DNA of 64,000 nucleotides. Origin: Oribacterium sp. WCC10. Its GTDB lineage: Bacteria > Bacillota > Clostridia > Lachnospirales > Lachnospiraceae. This document shows positions 37,121 through 47,148 of this stretch, in pieces; within the stretch, counting starts at the first letter, position 1, and each line of letters starts with the position of its first letter. The notes under the pieces were generated by a model. The model was not told the DNA's origin. It did not search any database and was given only the letters and a program-made list of their open reading frames with translations. The translations under genes and the position numbers were made by a program. The stretch spans positions 53,401 through 117,400 of the forward strand of contig NZ_FOPH01000012.1 of NCBI RefSeq assembly GCF_900113415.1. Direction: 5' to 3'.

Positions 37121-37876
37121 ATGGATACCCATAAGATGAATACTAATGAAAAAAAACGTACCGGAAGATGCATAATAACAGGTGCCGGTGACTTTTTTGG
37201 AATGCCGGTTAAACCACAGGAAGGAGATTATGTTATCGCCGCAGATGGCGGATATGAAAATCTGAAACAATGTGGCATTGTACCTGATCTTTTAGTAGGG
37301 GATTTTGATTCCATGCATATAGATGGTGTGAAAGGTACCACCGGGCCGGTCAAAGATCTGGATATATATGCGGATGCCGAAAAAGCAGAGTATATACATC
37401 ATCTTACGAAGATGAAGCATGAAGGAGTGGAAACCCGGGTTATAGATCCTGTGAAAAATGATCCTGATATGATGGCATGCGTGAGGATAGGACTTGAAAT
37501 GGGCTATAGTGATTTCAGAATTATAGGCGGAACCGGAAAAAGGATGGATCACAGCATTGCCAATCTTCAAATTCTCGGCTTTCTTGCAGAACATGGTTGT
37601 CAGGGATATATGTACAATGAGAAACAGGTGGTAACTGCAATAAAGAACAGAACCGTACGTTTTTCTTCTTCCATGAAGGGATATTTTTCGGCAATGTCTC
37701 TCACAGATTATTCTTATGGTGTAACCGAAAAAGGCTTCAAGTATATCGTTAATGATGTCACTATGAATAATCATACTCCTACGGGCCTAAGTAACGAATT
37801 TGTAGGGACAGAAGCGGAGATAAGTGTTAAAGACGGTATTCTGCTTTTGATTTATGATATTGTTGCTGAATTATGA
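37121..37876 (+). CDS. thiN: Thiamine pyrophosphokinase
   Basis: Forms thiamine pyrophosphate from thiamine and ATP, 251 residues. Family motifs: VIAADGGYENL, PDLLVGDFDSM and GGTGKRMDHSIANL. The stretch between the second and third motifs is longer than usual (about 100 against about 30-40 residues), with a polar insertion DIYADAEKAEYIHHLTKMKHEG-like. GGAG lies five bases before ATG 37121; the upstream GTG at 37085 has no clear site. Confidence 0.87.
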   Translation: MDTHKMNTNEKKRTGRCIITGAGDFFGMPVKPQEGDYVIAADGGYENLKQCGIVPDLLVGDFDSMHIDGVKGTTGPVKDLDIYADAEKAEYIHHLTKMKHEGVETRVIDPVKNDPDMMACVRIGLEMGYSDFRIIGGTGKRMDHSIANLQILGFLAEHGCQGYMYNEKQVVTAIKNRTVRFSSSMKGYFSAMSLTDYSYGVTEKGFKYIVNDVTMNNHTPTGLSNEFVGTEAEISVKDGILLLIYDIVAEL

Positions 37877-37932
37877 TAAAAAAGTGGAAATTTTTTTGTT
37901 TATAAATTTTCTATGACGGGAAGATACTTTGC

Positions 37933-37961
37933 TTGAATAGATAAAGATGCTTTGATATAAT
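37933..37961 (+). promoter_or_regulatory. Promoter of the 6S-like RNA
   Basis: TTGAAT (37933-37938), 17-bp spacer, TATAAT (37956-37961). Start of transcription predicted at 37968-37970. Confidence 0.85.
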
Positions 37962-37968
37962 CCGATTA

Positions 37969-38204
37969 GAAGTAAATAGCTGGAACGTTCGAGGCCGCAC
38001 AAATTGAACCTACAAATAAGACCTACGGGATTCCAACATTTGAATACATAATATAATGCCTTCCTTCGGGTTAAGGACTATAGTGGTATTCGTGAGGTCT
38101 CCCACCTAGCATACAGGCTAGGAGTCAAGCGTGTGGTACGGCGTTTTGGTGTTACTCCAAAAATCGTATGATTTTAGACCGGTGATTTTTTCACCGGTTT
38201 TTTT
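37969..38204 (+). ncRNA. ssrS: Independently transcribed structured RNA, probably 6S RNA
   Basis: About 235 nt between a near-consensus promoter and a strong terminator with no ORF. The ends can pair: GCCGCAC (near 37992) with GTGTGGT (near 38130), and GGAACG (near 37982) with CGTTTT. A central open region contains a small hairpin, CCTAGC/GCTAGG, on the 3' side. A distal stem uses GACCTAC with GTGAGGTC and GAATAC with GTATTC. A long closing stem, central bubble with 3'-side hairpin and apical stem is the 6S layout; 6S binds the RNA polymerase holoenzyme. The assignment rests on architecture, not on alignment. Confidence 0.65.
38178..38204 (+). terminator. Terminator of the 6S-like RNA
   Basis: ACCGGTGA (38178-38185), T5 loop, TCACCGGT (38191-38198), followed by a T-run to 38204. 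Confidence 0.92.
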
Positions 38205-38396
38205 AATGTTTGAGTCCGGTAGCATTCATCAGTTCAGACCTGAAGCAGGAGGGTAAAGATAAACAGGCACTTTATGTCTTATTTTCAGTTTTTCATTATT
38301 TCTTGAAGATATTATGGTATTATTTTAAGTATATAAACAAGAAACAGACAGCATATCTTACGCGCGTGGCATATGATGGTTTACAGGAGGATAGTT

Positions 38397-39782
38397 TTGA
38401 AAAAAGATAAATGGGACATTCAGATACGCTGGGGTGTTACAGTGTTTTTGACTCTTAGCTGTACGGCACTCGTTATTATGGCAGTGCATAATTTTTCCAC
38501 AGTCAGGGAAGGTTTTTCTAAACTGTTTGATATACTGACACCTATTATATACGGAATAGTGATGGCTTATCTTCTTAATCCGGTCTATGATTTCATATTC
38601 AGATATACAAAGAAAATTCTGGATAAGATTCTGGATAAAACCAAATTAGAAAAGATGTCAGACAGGATGGCAAAAACAGCCGGATCCATAGCAGCAGTTC
38701 TTCTTCTGCTTTTATTGATCATTGGTTTGGTGGCTATGATCATCCCTGAGCTTCATAAATCACTGTTGACACTGTCATATTCACTTCCTTCCAACCTGAA
38801 TAAAATATATGCCAACATCATGAAGATACTTGATGACAATCCGGAGATTGCAGGTTATCTCAGTCAGTCGTTCAGTGATGCCTATAAGTTTATTAATAAC
38901 TTTTCTTTTGAACAGCTGATGCCGAATTTCAGAAATCTTGCATCATTACTTGCATCCCTTGCACCTCTGGGATCCGGAATCTGGTCCATGGTTAACTGGG
39001 TGAAGAATATCATAATTGGTGTCATCGTAATGATATATCTTTTAAATACCAAGGGAACTCTGGCTGTAGGGGCCAAGCATATTATCTATTCGGTTTTTTC
39101 GAAAAAAATGGGAAAGACCATGCTTGATACCTTTCATGAAATAGACAAAATGTTCGGTGGCTTTATACTTGGAAAGATCATAGATTCTCTTATTATCGGT
39201 GTGATATGTTTCATAGCTCTTTCCATCATGAACATGCCGTACACCATGCTTGTATCCGTGATTGTAGGTATCACCAATATCATTCCGTTTTTCGGACCTT
39301 TCATCGGAGCGATACCGTCCATTATACTTATTCTGATATCAAGCCCTATACAGGCGCTGTATTTTGCTGTTTTTATCCTGATACTTCAGCAGGTAGACGG
39401 TAATATCATTGGCCCGAATATTCTTCGTGAGTCCACTGGTATCAGCAGCTTTTGGGTACTGTTTTCAATCCTGCTCTTTGGCGGACTATTCGGTTTCATC
39501 GGAATGATAGTCGGTGTTCCTATATGGGGGATTATCCTGAAGATGACAGAACGTCTCACCGATTTTCTTCTTTCCAAAAGACATTTGAAGCTTGATGAAA
39601 ATGGAGATCCGATAGTGGAAAATACTCAAGGGGAATCTGTTTGTGAAAAAGATGCGCAAGAAGAAATTTCTTGTGAAGCAAATGTTCATGAAGAAAGCAT
39701 TAATGAAGAGAGCAATCATGAAGCAAATGCTTATGAAGAAAACAGTCAAGAAGAATCAGTCCCAAAAACTAAAAGTTCATGA
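38397..39782 (+). CDS. AI-2E family permease with repetitive acidic tail
   Basis: Membrane protein of 461 residues of the UPF0118/AI-2E exporter family. It starts with a helix, then a large extracytoplasmic-type loop (about 85-195), then the conserved block of five helices. These include GIVMAYLLNPVYDF near the start, FGGFILGKIIDSLIIGV and GPFIGAIPSI. The last 55 residues are hydrophilic and built of degenerate repeats around NxHEE, encoded by related DNA units. The start is TTG 38397 because AGGAGG lies six bases upstream; an ATG at 38373 precedes that site. The substrate is unknown; family members include quorum-signal and Na+/H+ transporters. Confidence 0.87.
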   Translation: MKKDKWDIQIRWGVTVFLTLSCTALVIMAVHNFSTVREGFSKLFDILTPIIYGIVMAYLLNPVYDFIFRYTKKILDKILDKTKLEKMSDRMAKTAGSIAAVLLLLLLIIGLVAMIIPELHKSLLTLSYSLPSNLNKIYANIMKILDDNPEIAGYLSQSFSDAYKFINNFSFEQLMPNFRNLASLLASLAPLGSGIWSMVNWVKNIIIGVIVMIYLLNTKGTLAVGAKHIIYSVFSKKMGKTMLDTFHEIDKMFGGFILGKIIDSLIIGVICFIALSIMNMPYTMLVSVIVGITNIIPFFGPFIGAIPSIILILISSPIQALYFAVFILILQQVDGNIIGPNILRESTGISSFWVLFSILLFGGLFGFIGMIVGVPIWGIILKMTERLTDFLLSKRHLKLDENGDPIVENTQGESVCEKDAQEEISCEANVHEESINEESNHEANAYEENSQEESVPKTKSS

Positions 39783-39988
39783 AGCCAAAAGTATTGTACC
39801 GGTGATTGGATAAGGAATTTCAAAGAGGATTGATGCATCATGTCGAAATACGGCTGCTGAAATGTTTTAGTCAGTGTTTTTCAAAGATTTTCGACAGGAA
39901 TACAAGACTTGTCGTCACGTTTGCATCTTTCTTCTCATATGCGTAAGAATACTCACAATTGGTATAGTCATATTTATAAAATGTCTTC

Positions 39989-40030
39989 AACTCAGCCATT
40001 TGCCTTAAGATATGTATGGCTGAGTTTTCT
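39989..40030 (+). terminator. Terminator after the AI-2E family gene
   Basis: AACTCAGCCAT (39989-39999) pairs with ATGGCTGAGTT (40016-40026), then TTCTTG. The remaining 39783-39988 shows nothing else. Confidence 0.85.
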
Positions 40031-40082
40031 TGTATGACAGTTATATAGGTTTCACAGACTTCATGTCACCTGTTTCATCATG

Positions 40083-40110
40083 TTGCAAATCATTGATTCT
40101 CATGTATAAT
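40083..40110 (+). promoter_or_regulatory. Promoter of kduI
   Basis: TTGCAA (40083-40088), 16-bp spacer, TATAAT (40105-40110). The -10 box overlaps an in-frame ATG at 40109, so the gene must start at 40145. Confidence 0.75.
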
Positions 40111-40144
40111 GAATAAGGTTGTTTTGATAGATCCAGGAGGATTT

Positions 40145-40990
40145 ATGGATATTCGTTATAGTGCTAATCAGCGTGATGTCAAGAGATATACAACAGAGGA
40201 GCTTCGCAATGAGTTTCTGATCACAGGACTCTACAAGCCGGATGAAGTAGTGGCAGTTTATTCTCATGTTGACCGTATGGTTACATTTGGATGTATGCCT
40301 GTACATGAGACGGTTCCGCTGGACAAAGGAATCGATTGCTGGCATAATTTTGGTACTCATTACGTACTTGAGAGACGTGAGATAGGTATCTTCAATATCG
40401 GTGAAGGATCCGGAAAGATCACTGTTGACGGAACAGAGTACAGACTTGGATATAAGGATTGTCTCTATATCACAATGGGAGCAAAAGAGGTATTTTTCGC
40501 TTCTGATGATGCAGAGAAGCCTGCAAAGTTCTATATGGTATCTGCACCTGCACATGTAAGCTATGAAACAAAGCTTATAACCATGGCAGAGGCAAATCAC
40601 AGACCTTGCGGAGAGCCTGAGCTTGCAAATCAGCGTGTTATCAATCAGTTCATACACCCTGATGTTTTGAAGACAGCACAGCTAAGCATGGGTATGACAG
40701 AACTAAAGCCTGGTTCAGTATGGAATACCATGCCATGTCACACTCATGAGAGACGCATGGAGATATATACATACTTTGAGGTTCCTGAGGATCAGGTTGT
40801 ATTCCATTTTATGGGAGAACCCCAGGAAACAAGACATATCGTTATGAAGAACTATGATGCGGTTATTTCACCTTCATGGTCTATACATTGTGCCTCTGCA
40901 ACACATAACTACACATTTATATGGGCTATGGGCGGAGAAAATCAGGAATTTGATGATATGGACAATATCTATACGCCTGATTTAAAATAA
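40145..40990 (+). CDS. kduI: 5-dehydro-4-deoxy-D-glucuronate isomerase
   Basis: Interconverts 5-keto-4-deoxyuronate and 2,5-diketo-3-deoxygluconate in pectin breakdown; 281 residues, close to the E. coli 278. The zinc ligands are seen as His199, His201 and Glu206 in PCHTHERRMEIYTYFE, with a fourth His in SWSIHC near residue 248. The start at 40145 has AGGAGG five bases upstream and is fixed by the promoter. It stands alone, 26 kb from the GH105 whose product it uses, and is followed by an ATAAGAGCA/TGCTCTTAT hairpin (41006-41029). Confidence 0.96.
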   Translation: MDIRYSANQRDVKRYTTEELRNEFLITGLYKPDEVVAVYSHVDRMVTFGCMPVHETVPLDKGIDCWHNFGTHYVLERREIGIFNIGEGSGKITVDGTEYRLGYKDCLYITMGAKEVFFASDDAEKPAKFYMVSAPAHVSYETKLITMAEANHRPCGEPELANQRVINQFIHPDVLKTAQLSMGMTELKPGSVWNTMPCHTHERRMEIYTYFEVPEDQVVFHFMGEPQETRHIVMKNYDAVISPSWSIHCASATHNYTFIWAMGGENQEFDDMDNIYTPDLK

Positions 40991-41076
40991 ACAAACATCA
41001 TGGACATAAGAGCACTTTGCTGCTCTTATAAACATATAATTAAGAAAGAGCCTTTTATTGAGGCAAGGAGAAATTT

Positions 41077-41634
41077 ATGGCAACATTACTTGAAACCTGG
41101 AGAACCCAGGCTTACGGAAACGGCCTTTCCAAGGCAGATCAGGAGAAGCTTTGGCAAGAGTATTTTGCACTTGAGAAGGGATTCTATGAGGAAGTTCTCA
41201 AGGATCCGTCACATGTGTTTGAAGGAACAGTAAAAGAACTTGCTGACCACTTCCATATCGATGTTTTCCACTTTACAGGTGTTCTCGATGGTATTGATGA
41301 GTCACTCAAGGGATATCACAACCCTATCGATTCAATGGATGAGAATACACAGGTTAAGATTGAGATCGATCCTGAGAAGCTTTACTACAACATGGTAGAG
41401 GCAAAGGCAAGCTGGCTCTATGGACTTCCTGAGTGGAACAGCATCCTTACAGAGGATAAGCGCAATGAGCTTTATCGTAAGCAGAAGGCTTCAGGAACTA
41501 TCCGTCGCGAGGGCAAGAAGATTTATCCTAATGACCAGTGCCCATGCGGATCAGGAAAGAAGTACAAGAAGTGCCATATGCGTATAGACCAGGAAAATGA
41601 GCTCAAGGCAATGGCTGCCGAGGCACAGCAGTAA
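41077..41634 (+). CDS. SEC-C motif protein
   Basis: Protein of 185 residues. A mostly helical region (1-145) is followed by a C-terminal SEC-C zinc motif, CPCGSGKKYKKCH (about 152-164), as found at the end of SecA and in several small proteins. Its stop codon overlaps the start of hslO by one base, so the two are translated together, suggesting a link to protein quality control. No finer function is recognised. Confidence 0.85.
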   Translation: MATLLETWRTQAYGNGLSKADQEKLWQEYFALEKGFYEEVLKDPSHVFEGTVKELADHFHIDVFHFTGVLDGIDESLKGYHNPIDSMDENTQVKIEIDPEKLYYNMVEAKASWLYGLPEWNSILTEDKRNELYRKQKASGTIRREGKKIYPNDQCPCGSGKKYKKCHMRIDQENELKAMAAEAQQ

Positions 41635-42572
41635 TGGCTGAAAAGATACGTTCAAATACAGGTGCCGGTGTGAAGGAAACTTCCGCCGGCACCTATCATG
41701 ATTATGTGGTCAGAGCTACCGCTGCAAACGGTCTTATACGTGCATTTGCATGTACAACAAAGGATCTTGTTGAAGAGTGTAGGAAAACCCACAATACTTT
41801 TCCTATATGCACAGCAGCTATCGGAAGGCTTATGAGCTCAGCACTGATGATGGGTGTGGATTTAAAGGGCGCAAGATCTGTGATCACATTAACTGTTAAG
41901 GGTGATGGTCCTATAAAGGGAATTACAGCAACTGCTGATAACCTTGGTAATGTTAAAGGCTTTGTATCCAATCCAAATGTGCTTTTACCTCCAAATGAGG
42001 CAGGTCATCTCAATGTTGGCGGTGCTCTTGGACACGGAAAGTTAAGTGTCATCAAGGATATCGGACTCAGAGAGCCTTATATCGGCTCTGTAGACCTTCG
42101 GACAGGTGAGATAGCAGAGGATCTTACGTATTATTTCGCTGTATCTGAGCAGATTCCTTCGTCTGTCGGTCTTGGTGTTCTTATGAACAGGAATAATACT
42201 GTCAGACAATCCGGTGGATTTATCATTCAGCTTATGCCTGATGCTACTGAGGAAGTTATTTCAAAACTTGAGCAGAAGCTTTCCAATGTTAAGCCTGTTA
42301 CTCATATGCTTGACGAGGGTATGACTCCGGAGGAGATGCTGCGGTTCATCCTGGGAGATATGGAACTGGAGATAAATGACCATATACCGGTTCGGTTCAA
42401 GTGCAACTGTAGTCGTGATAAGGTGTCTCAGGCTCTTATATCTTTGGGCAAAAAAGAACTTGAACAGCTCATAGATGAAGGTAAGCCACAGGATGTATTC
42501 TGTGATTACTGTGAGAAGCATTACAGCTTTTCGACTGCCGAACTGCAGAAGCTTTATGATGAAGCCAGGTAA
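41634..42572 (+). CDS. hslO: Redox-regulated chaperone Hsp33
   Basis: Holdase chaperone of 312 residues activated by oxidation. The N-terminal domain contains ARSVITLTVKGDGPIKGI and the G-rich GHLNVGGALGHGKLSVIKD. The C-terminal redox switch is CNC (FKCNCSRDKV) and CDYC (VFCDYCEKHY), the four-cysteine zinc centre. It starts in a TAATG overlap with the SEC-C gene. Confidence 0.96.
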   Translation: MAEKIRSNTGAGVKETSAGTYHDYVVRATAANGLIRAFACTTKDLVEECRKTHNTFPICTAAIGRLMSSALMMGVDLKGARSVITLTVKGDGPIKGITATADNLGNVKGFVSNPNVLLPPNEAGHLNVGGALGHGKLSVIKDIGLREPYIGSVDLRTGEIAEDLTYYFAVSEQIPSSVGLGVLMNRNNTVRQSGGFIIQLMPDATEEVISKLEQKLSNVKPVTHMLDEGMTPEEMLRFILGDMELEINDHIPVRFKCNCSRDKVSQALISLGKKELEQLIDEGKPQDVFCDYCEKHYSFSTAELQKLYDEAR

Positions 42573-42642
42573 TATTATCGGATATTAATTTTAATTATAA
42601 CTAAATCAATAAAAAATGTATGACAACCCTGATGACATTTGA

Positions 42643-42671
42643 TTGACCTTGATTTTGCTTTATGCTAAGAT
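42643..42671 (+). promoter_or_regulatory. Promoter of the cold-shock gene
   Basis: TTGACC (42643-42648), 17-bp spacer, TAAGAT (42666-42671). A GCAGAA-ATAA-TTCTGC hairpin follows at 42683-42698 in the leader, just before the GGAGG site. Confidence 0.7.
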
Positions 42672-42721
42672 TTACCATGTTGCAGAAATAATTCTGCGGG
42701 GACTTTATGGAGGTATACACA

Positions 42722-42919
42722 ATGAAGGGTACAGTTAAGTGGTTCAACAATCAGAAGGGTTATGGTTTCATTTCTGATGAGTCAGGAAAGGACGTTTTCG
42801 TTCACTATTCAGGTCTTACAGGTGATGGTTTCAAGTCACTTGAAGAGGGCCAGAATGTAGAGTTCAACGTTCAGGACGGCGCTAAGGGACCTCAGGCAGT
42901 AAACGTAATTAAGCTTTAA
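42722..42919 (+). CDS. cspA: Cold-shock protein
   Basis: Single cold-shock domain of 65 residues binding single-stranded nucleic acids. RNP1 KGYGFIS and RNP2 VFVHY are both intact, and MKGTVKWFN opens the protein. GGAGG lies eight bases before ATG 42722; an upstream ATG at 42707 lies before that site. It is monocistronic, with its own promoter and a strong terminator. Confidence 0.97.
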   Translation: MKGTVKWFNNQKGYGFISDESGKDVFVHYSGLTGDGFKSLEEGQNVEFNVQDGAKGPQAVNVIKL

Positions 42920-42996
42920 TTTTTAGATTTCCGTGTACCTTAATTGTAATTAATATATTATTTGCAAGAAGAGTATAGAGAACTAAACAGAAAAGC

Positions 42997-43033
42997 AAAG
43001 CGGTATCCGGTTGGATACCGCTTTTACTTTTTT
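42997..43033 (+). terminator. Terminator of the cold-shock gene
   Basis: A perfect 12-bp stem AAAGCGGTATCC (42997-43008) / GGATACCGCTTT (43013-43024), loop GGTT, then a T-rich tail. Confidence 0.92.
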
Positions 43034-43070
43034 ATTGCATCAGATCAAACTGTTGCTTATAATAGCGGTT

Positions 43071-43580
43071 ATGAAAATGACAACAAAGAAAACAAGTTTA
43101 TATGGCATGCTTCTTGCGTTGGCTATGATACTCAGCTATATAGAAGCAATTATACCTATCAATATAGGAGTTCCGGGAGTTAAACTCGGCCTACCCAATA
43201 TAGTTACAGTTATCGGACTTTATTCACTTGGTCCGGTACCGACGTTAATCATCAGCTTTTTGAGAATTATACTTATCAGTATATTGTTCGGCAACACCAT
43301 GACACTTGCATACTCATTTGCAGGTTTTGTGCTTAGCTTTCTATGCATGGTGGTTCTTATGAAGATCGGCGGATTTCATATGACTGTGGTCAGCGTCACC
43401 GGCGGAGTTATGCACAATGTAGGACAGCTTATTGCAGCTGTTTTGCTGTTGCACAGTGATGTTCTTTTCTACTATCTGCCTGTTCTTATGGTAGCCGGAG
43501 TTGTAGCAGGAACAGTTATAGGATTTGTGTCGGGACTTGTGACAAGACGTATACAGCTGTATCTCAGGGGTGTCGGTTAA
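43071..43580 (+). CDS. Gx transporter / heptaprenyl diphosphate synthase component I-like membrane protein
   Basis: Membrane protein of 169 residues with five to six helices, of the ECF substrate-binding-like Gx_transp family often labelled heptaprenyl diphosphate synthase component I. Seen: ALAMILSYIEAIIPI, PGVKLGLPNI and GVMHNVGQLIAA, which are typical. ATG 43071 or 43077 are the likely starts, with a weak GCGG site; the reading frame open to 43011 overlaps the upstream terminator and is rejected. Members often sit beside NusG_II or FMN proteins, not seen here. Substrate unknown. Confidence 0.82.
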   Translation: MKMTTKKTSLYGMLLALAMILSYIEAIIPINIGVPGVKLGLPNIVTVIGLYSLGPVPTLIISFLRIILISILFGNTMTLAYSFAGFVLSFLCMVVLMKIGGFHMTVVSVTGGVMHNVGQLIAAVLLLHSDVLFYYLPVLMVAGVVAGTVIGFVSGLVTRRIQLYLRGVG

Positions 43581-43653
43581 TGAAATTTTTATATATTAAA
43601 AATCGAAACATACATTCGTGTTATTGATTTTAAAATATGGTCATGTTACAATT

Positions 43654-43686
43654 ACTCAGCAAACATTTGTTTGCTGAGTTTTTTAT
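43654..43686 (+). terminator. Terminator before uvrA
   Basis: ACTCAGCAAACA (43654-43665), loop TT, TGTTTGCTGAGT (43668-43679), then a run of T residues. Confidence 0.93.
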
Positions 43687-43773
43687 ATCAGTTTTTATCA
43701 TCTTAGTTATTGATTGTAGTCACACTTCTTACATAAGTGGTTATGATTTTATCCTTGTTTATATGGAGTCGTC

Positions 43774-46605
43774 ATGGGAAAGAATTATATAAAGATTCGA
43801 GGTGCAAGTGAGCATAATCTTAAACATATTGATCTTGACATACCAAGGGAAGAACTGGTTGTTATGACAGGTCTTTCGGGATCAGGTAAGTCATCTCTTG
43901 CATTTGATACTATTTATGCAGAGGGACAGCGCAGATACATGCAGTCCCTTTCTTCATATGCCAGACAGTTCCTTGGACAGATGGAAAAGCCCAAGGTGGA
44001 TATGATAGAGGGACTCAGTCCTGCCATATCTATAGATCAGAAGTCTACAAACAGGAATCCTCGTTCGACTGTAGGTACAGTTACTGAGATATATGACTAT
44101 ATGAGACTTTTGTATGCCCGTGCAGGTATTCCCCACTGCCCGAATTGCGGTAAGGAGATACGACGTCAGACTGTTGATGAGATTGTAGATCAGTTGCTTC
44201 TTATGAATGAAGGAACGCGAATACAGCTGCTTGCGCCTATAGTAAAGGGCAAGAAGGGTATGCATGAGAAGGTCCTGGACAGTGCCAGACGTTCAGGATA
44301 TGTACGTGTACGTATTGATGGGAATATGTATGAGCTTTCCGAAGAGATCAAGCTTGAAAAGAACATACGTCACAATATCGAGATAGTGGTAGATCGTCTG
44401 GTTATTCGTGAGGGTATAGAAAAGCGTCTTGCAGATTCTATCGAGCAGGTCATGCAGCTCAGTGACGGTCAGCTTACTGTTGACATTATAGGTGGCGATC
44501 CGGTCAATTTTTCAACCAGCTTTGCCTGTCCCGATTGTGGCATTTCGATAGAAGAGATAGAGCCGAGAAGCTTTTCGTTTAACAATCCTTTCGGTGCATG
44601 TCCGGAGTGCTCAGGAATAGGTTATAAGATGGAATTTGACGTTGCACTCATGATTCCTGATGAAACTCTTAGTATCAATGATGGAGCTATCTCAGTTATG
44701 GGGTGGATGAACTCAAAGGATGAGGGAAGTTACACTCACGCTATGCTTAAGTCGCTTTCCGAAGCATATGATTTCAGTCTGGACACTCCCTTCAATGAGC
44801 TTAGTGATGAGGCGAGAGATGTTATTATCAATGGAACTAAAGGACAGAAGGTAACGGTATACTATGAGTCACAGTTCGGAAAAGGAAATGTTCATCATGT
44901 AGAGTTTGAAGGTCTTCTTGCCAATGTAAACCGTCGTTACAGAGAATGCTTTTCAGATAAGATGAAGGCTGAATATGAACAGTTTATGCGTATTACACCT
45001 TGTGTCAGCTGCCATGGGGCAAGATTAAAGCCTTCAAGTCTTGCAGTGACTATAGGTGACCTTAATATTTATGAAGCCACTACACTATCAGTAGAAAAGT
45101 TCTATAACTGGATAGAATCACTTGAACTAACACCTATGCAGCATAAAATTGGAGATGAGATAGTAAAGGAGATAAGAAACCGTATCAAATTTATGCTGGA
45201 TGTAGGACTTGATTATCTTACACTGGCCCGTGCTGCAGGAACACTGTCCGGAGGTGAAGCTCAGAGAATACGACTTGCTACACAGATAGGTTCCGGACTC
45301 GTAGGTGTTGCCTATATATTGGATGAACCTAGTATAGGTCTTCATCAGAGAGACAACGACAGACTTATAGCTACACTTAAGCGTCTCAGGGATCTTGGTA
45401 ATTCGGTACTTGTGGTAGAACATGATGAGGATACTATGAGAGCAGCTGACTATATCGTTGATATAGGTCCGGGAGCAGGATCACTTGGAGGTGAAGTAGT
45501 CGCAACAGGTAATGTGGATGAAATCATGGAAAATCCTCGAAGTATCACAGGTCAGTACCTTAGCGGTAAATTGAAGATAGCTGTTCCGAAGACCAGACGT
45601 AAGCCTAACGGATGGATAAAGGTAGTGGGAGCGGAGGAAAACAATCTTAAGAATGTCGATGTGAAGTTCCCATTGGGAGTATTTACCTGTGTGACCGGAG
45701 TATCAGGGTCGGGTAAATCATCGCTTGTTAATGAAATACTGTATAAGTCTCTGGCTAAACAGCTAAACAGGGCAAGAACCATCGCCGGCAAGCATAAAAA
45801 GATAGAAGGGATGGATCAGCTTGATAAAATCATAGCTATAGATCAGTCACCTATCGGGCGAACTCCGCGATCTAATCCTGCAACATATACTGGTGTGTTT
45901 GATCTTATTCGCGACCTTTTCGCGGGAACAACCGATGCAAAGGCTCATGGCTACAGTAAAGGACGTTTCTCGTTTAATGTCAAAGGTGGAAGATGTGAGG
46001 CTTGTCAGGGAGATGGAATCGTAAAGATAGAGATGAACTTCCTTCCGGATGTATATGTGCCCTGTGAAGTTTGTAACGGGAAGAGGTTCAACAGAGAAAC
46101 GCTGGATGTAAAGTACAAGGATAAGAACATTTATGATGTACTGGAGATGACGGTTGAAGAGGCACTTGAATTCTTCAAAAACGTGCCTACTATAACCCGT
46201 AAGATACAAACGCTTTATGATGTCGGACTTGGTTATGTGAAGCTTGGTCAGCCAAGTACAGAGTTAAGTGGAGGAGAGGCACAACGTATAAAACTTGCTA
46301 CAGAGCTCAGTCGTCGCCCGACAGGAAAGACGATTTATGTTTTGGACGAGCCAACTACAGGACTTCATTTTGCTGATGTACATAAGCTTGTAGTGATGCT
46401 GGATAAACTTGCTGAAACTGGTAATACAGTCATCGTTATAGAACATAACCTGGATGTTATCAAGTGTGCAGACTATATCATTGATATGGGTCCTGAAGGA
46501 GGAGACAAGGGAGGCGTGGTTATCGCTCAGGGAACTCCTGAAGAGGTGGCAAAGGTAAAGGAATCATATACAGGCTATTATATTAAGAGATATCTGAAGA
46601 AGTAA
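43774..46605 (+). CDS. uvrA: Excinuclease ABC subunit A
   Basis: DNA damage recognition ATPase, 943 residues, full length. It has two ABC modules with Walker [13 protein letters not shown] (near residue 33) and [12 protein letters not shown] (near 643), and signature motifs [12 protein letters not shown] and [12 protein letters not shown]. Zinc-binding cysteines appear as CPNC, CPDC/CPEC and [12 protein letters not shown]. The start at 43774 has GGAG seven bases upstream. Located alone; uvrB is not in the window. Confidence 0.98.
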   Translation: MGKNYIKIRGASEHNLKHIDLDIPREELVVMTGLSGSGKSSLAFDTIYAEGQRRYMQSLSSYARQFLGQMEKPKVDMIEGLSPAISIDQKSTNRNPRSTVGTVTEIYDYMRLLYARAGIPHCPNCGKEIRRQTVDEIVDQLLLMNEGTRIQLLAPIVKGKKGMHEKVLDSARRSGYVRVRIDGNMYELSEEIKLEKNIRHNIEIVVDRLVIREGIEKRLADSIEQVMQLSDGQLTVDIIGGDPVNFSTSFACPDCGISIEEIEPRSFSFNNPFGACPECSGIGYKMEFDVALMIPDETLSINDGAISVMGWMNSKDEGSYTHAMLKSLSEAYDFSLDTPFNELSDEARDVIINGTKGQKVTVYYESQFGKGNVHHVEFEGLLANVNRRYRECFSDKMKAEYEQFMRITPCVSCHGARLKPSSLAVTIGDLNIYEATTLSVEKFYNWIESLELTPMQHKIGDEIVKEIRNRIKFMLDVGLDYLTLARAAGTLSGGEAQRIRLATQIGSGLVGVAYILDEPSIGLHQRDNDRLIATLKRLRDLGNSVLVVEHDEDTMRAADYIVDIGPGAGSLGGEVVATGNVDEIMENPRSITGQYLSGKLKIAVPKTRRKPNGWIKVVGAEENNLKNVDVKFPLGVFTCVTGVSGSGKSSLVNEILYKSLAKQLNRARTIAGKHKKIEGMDQLDKIIAIDQSPIGRTPRSNPATYTGVFDLIRDLFAGTTDAKAHGYSKGRFSFNVKGGRCEACQGDGIVKIEMNFLPDVYVPCEVCNGKRFNRETLDVKYKDKNIYDVLEMTVEEALEFFKNVPTITRKIQTLYDVGLGYVKLGQPSTELSGGEAQRIKLATELSRRPTGKTIYVLDEPTTGLHFADVHKLVVMLDKLAETGNTVIVIEHNLDVIKCADYIIDMGPEGGDKGGVVIAQGTPEEVAKVKESYTGYYIKRYLKK

Positions 46606-46626
46606 CGGATTTATATGAAGACCAAA

Positions 46627-46658
46627 ATAGGAGGGAGTGATCTCCCTCCTATAGTTTT
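46627..46658. terminator. Bidirectional terminator between uvrA and the XRE gene
   Basis: An 11-bp stem ATAGGAGGGAG (46627-46637), loop TGAT, CTCCCTCCTAT (46642-46652), flanked by AAAA and TTTT. Confidence 0.88.
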
Positions 46659-47148
46659 AAGTATAGTTGTTATTGTCTTCAGCGATGTTACGCTTGGGAC
46701 TGTTATAACCGATATGTTTTAGTCCGAGAGGCTTAGGTGTATTTCTTCTGTCATTTTCCTGAGCACCCTTATAAAGCTCAGACTTATAGATTTCTGCACG
46801 TATGTTATCAATAAGTTCAAGCAGGTTTCTGTCGGTTTTAGTCATTGTAGCAGTATCAATATTGCCGTTATATATTGCATTGGCATCCATCTTAAGCGCA
46901 TGCATCAATATAACCAGCTGACTGTTGTTTGGATGTTTGCCGCTGAGATTATTCTCAAACTGCGATATCATAACAGATGGAATACCAGTGATATCAGAAA
47001 GATCCTGCTGTGTATATCCAAGCTCAAGTCGACGTCTTGCAATATTCTTTCCTACGATTTTCCAATCAAATCTATAACTGAGGTTGTTATATATAGGATC
47101 TTCTGTGTAAGTTTGTTTATGTTTAGCTCGTCTCTTTATGATTCCCAT
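46657..47148 (-). CDS. XRE-family helix-turn-helix regulator
   Basis: DNA-binding protein of 163 residues. The basic N terminus (GIIKRRAKHKQTY) precedes an HTH_3 domain at about 35-95, with IARRRLELGYTQQDLSDITGIPSVMISQFENN. The C-terminal half is polar and unrecognised. The start at 47148 follows AAGGAG; the longer reading from 47202 has a hydrophobic, unlikely N terminus. It lies between uvrA and tmRNA; targets unknown. Confidence 0.85.
   Translation of the reverse strand: MGIIKRRAKHKQTYTEDPIYNNLSYRFDWKIVGKNIARRRLELGYTQQDLSDITGIPSVMISQFENNLSGKHPNNSQLVILMHALKMDANAIYNGNIDTATMTKTDRNLLELIDNIRAEIYKSELYKGAQENDRRNTPKPLGLKHIGYNSPKRNIAEDNNNYT

Noticed and set aside
37969..38204. T-box or TPP riboswitch
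   Set aside because: GTGTGGTACGGCG looks slightly like a T-box sequence, but the CCGCG part and Stem I are absent and no aminoacyl-related gene follows. The TPP aptamer motif is also absent although thiamine pyrophosphokinase is upstream.
42962..43183. Short ORF of 73 codons after the cold-shock gene
   Set aside because: It runs through the terminator and overlaps the Gx transporter gene in another frame, with no ribosome site.
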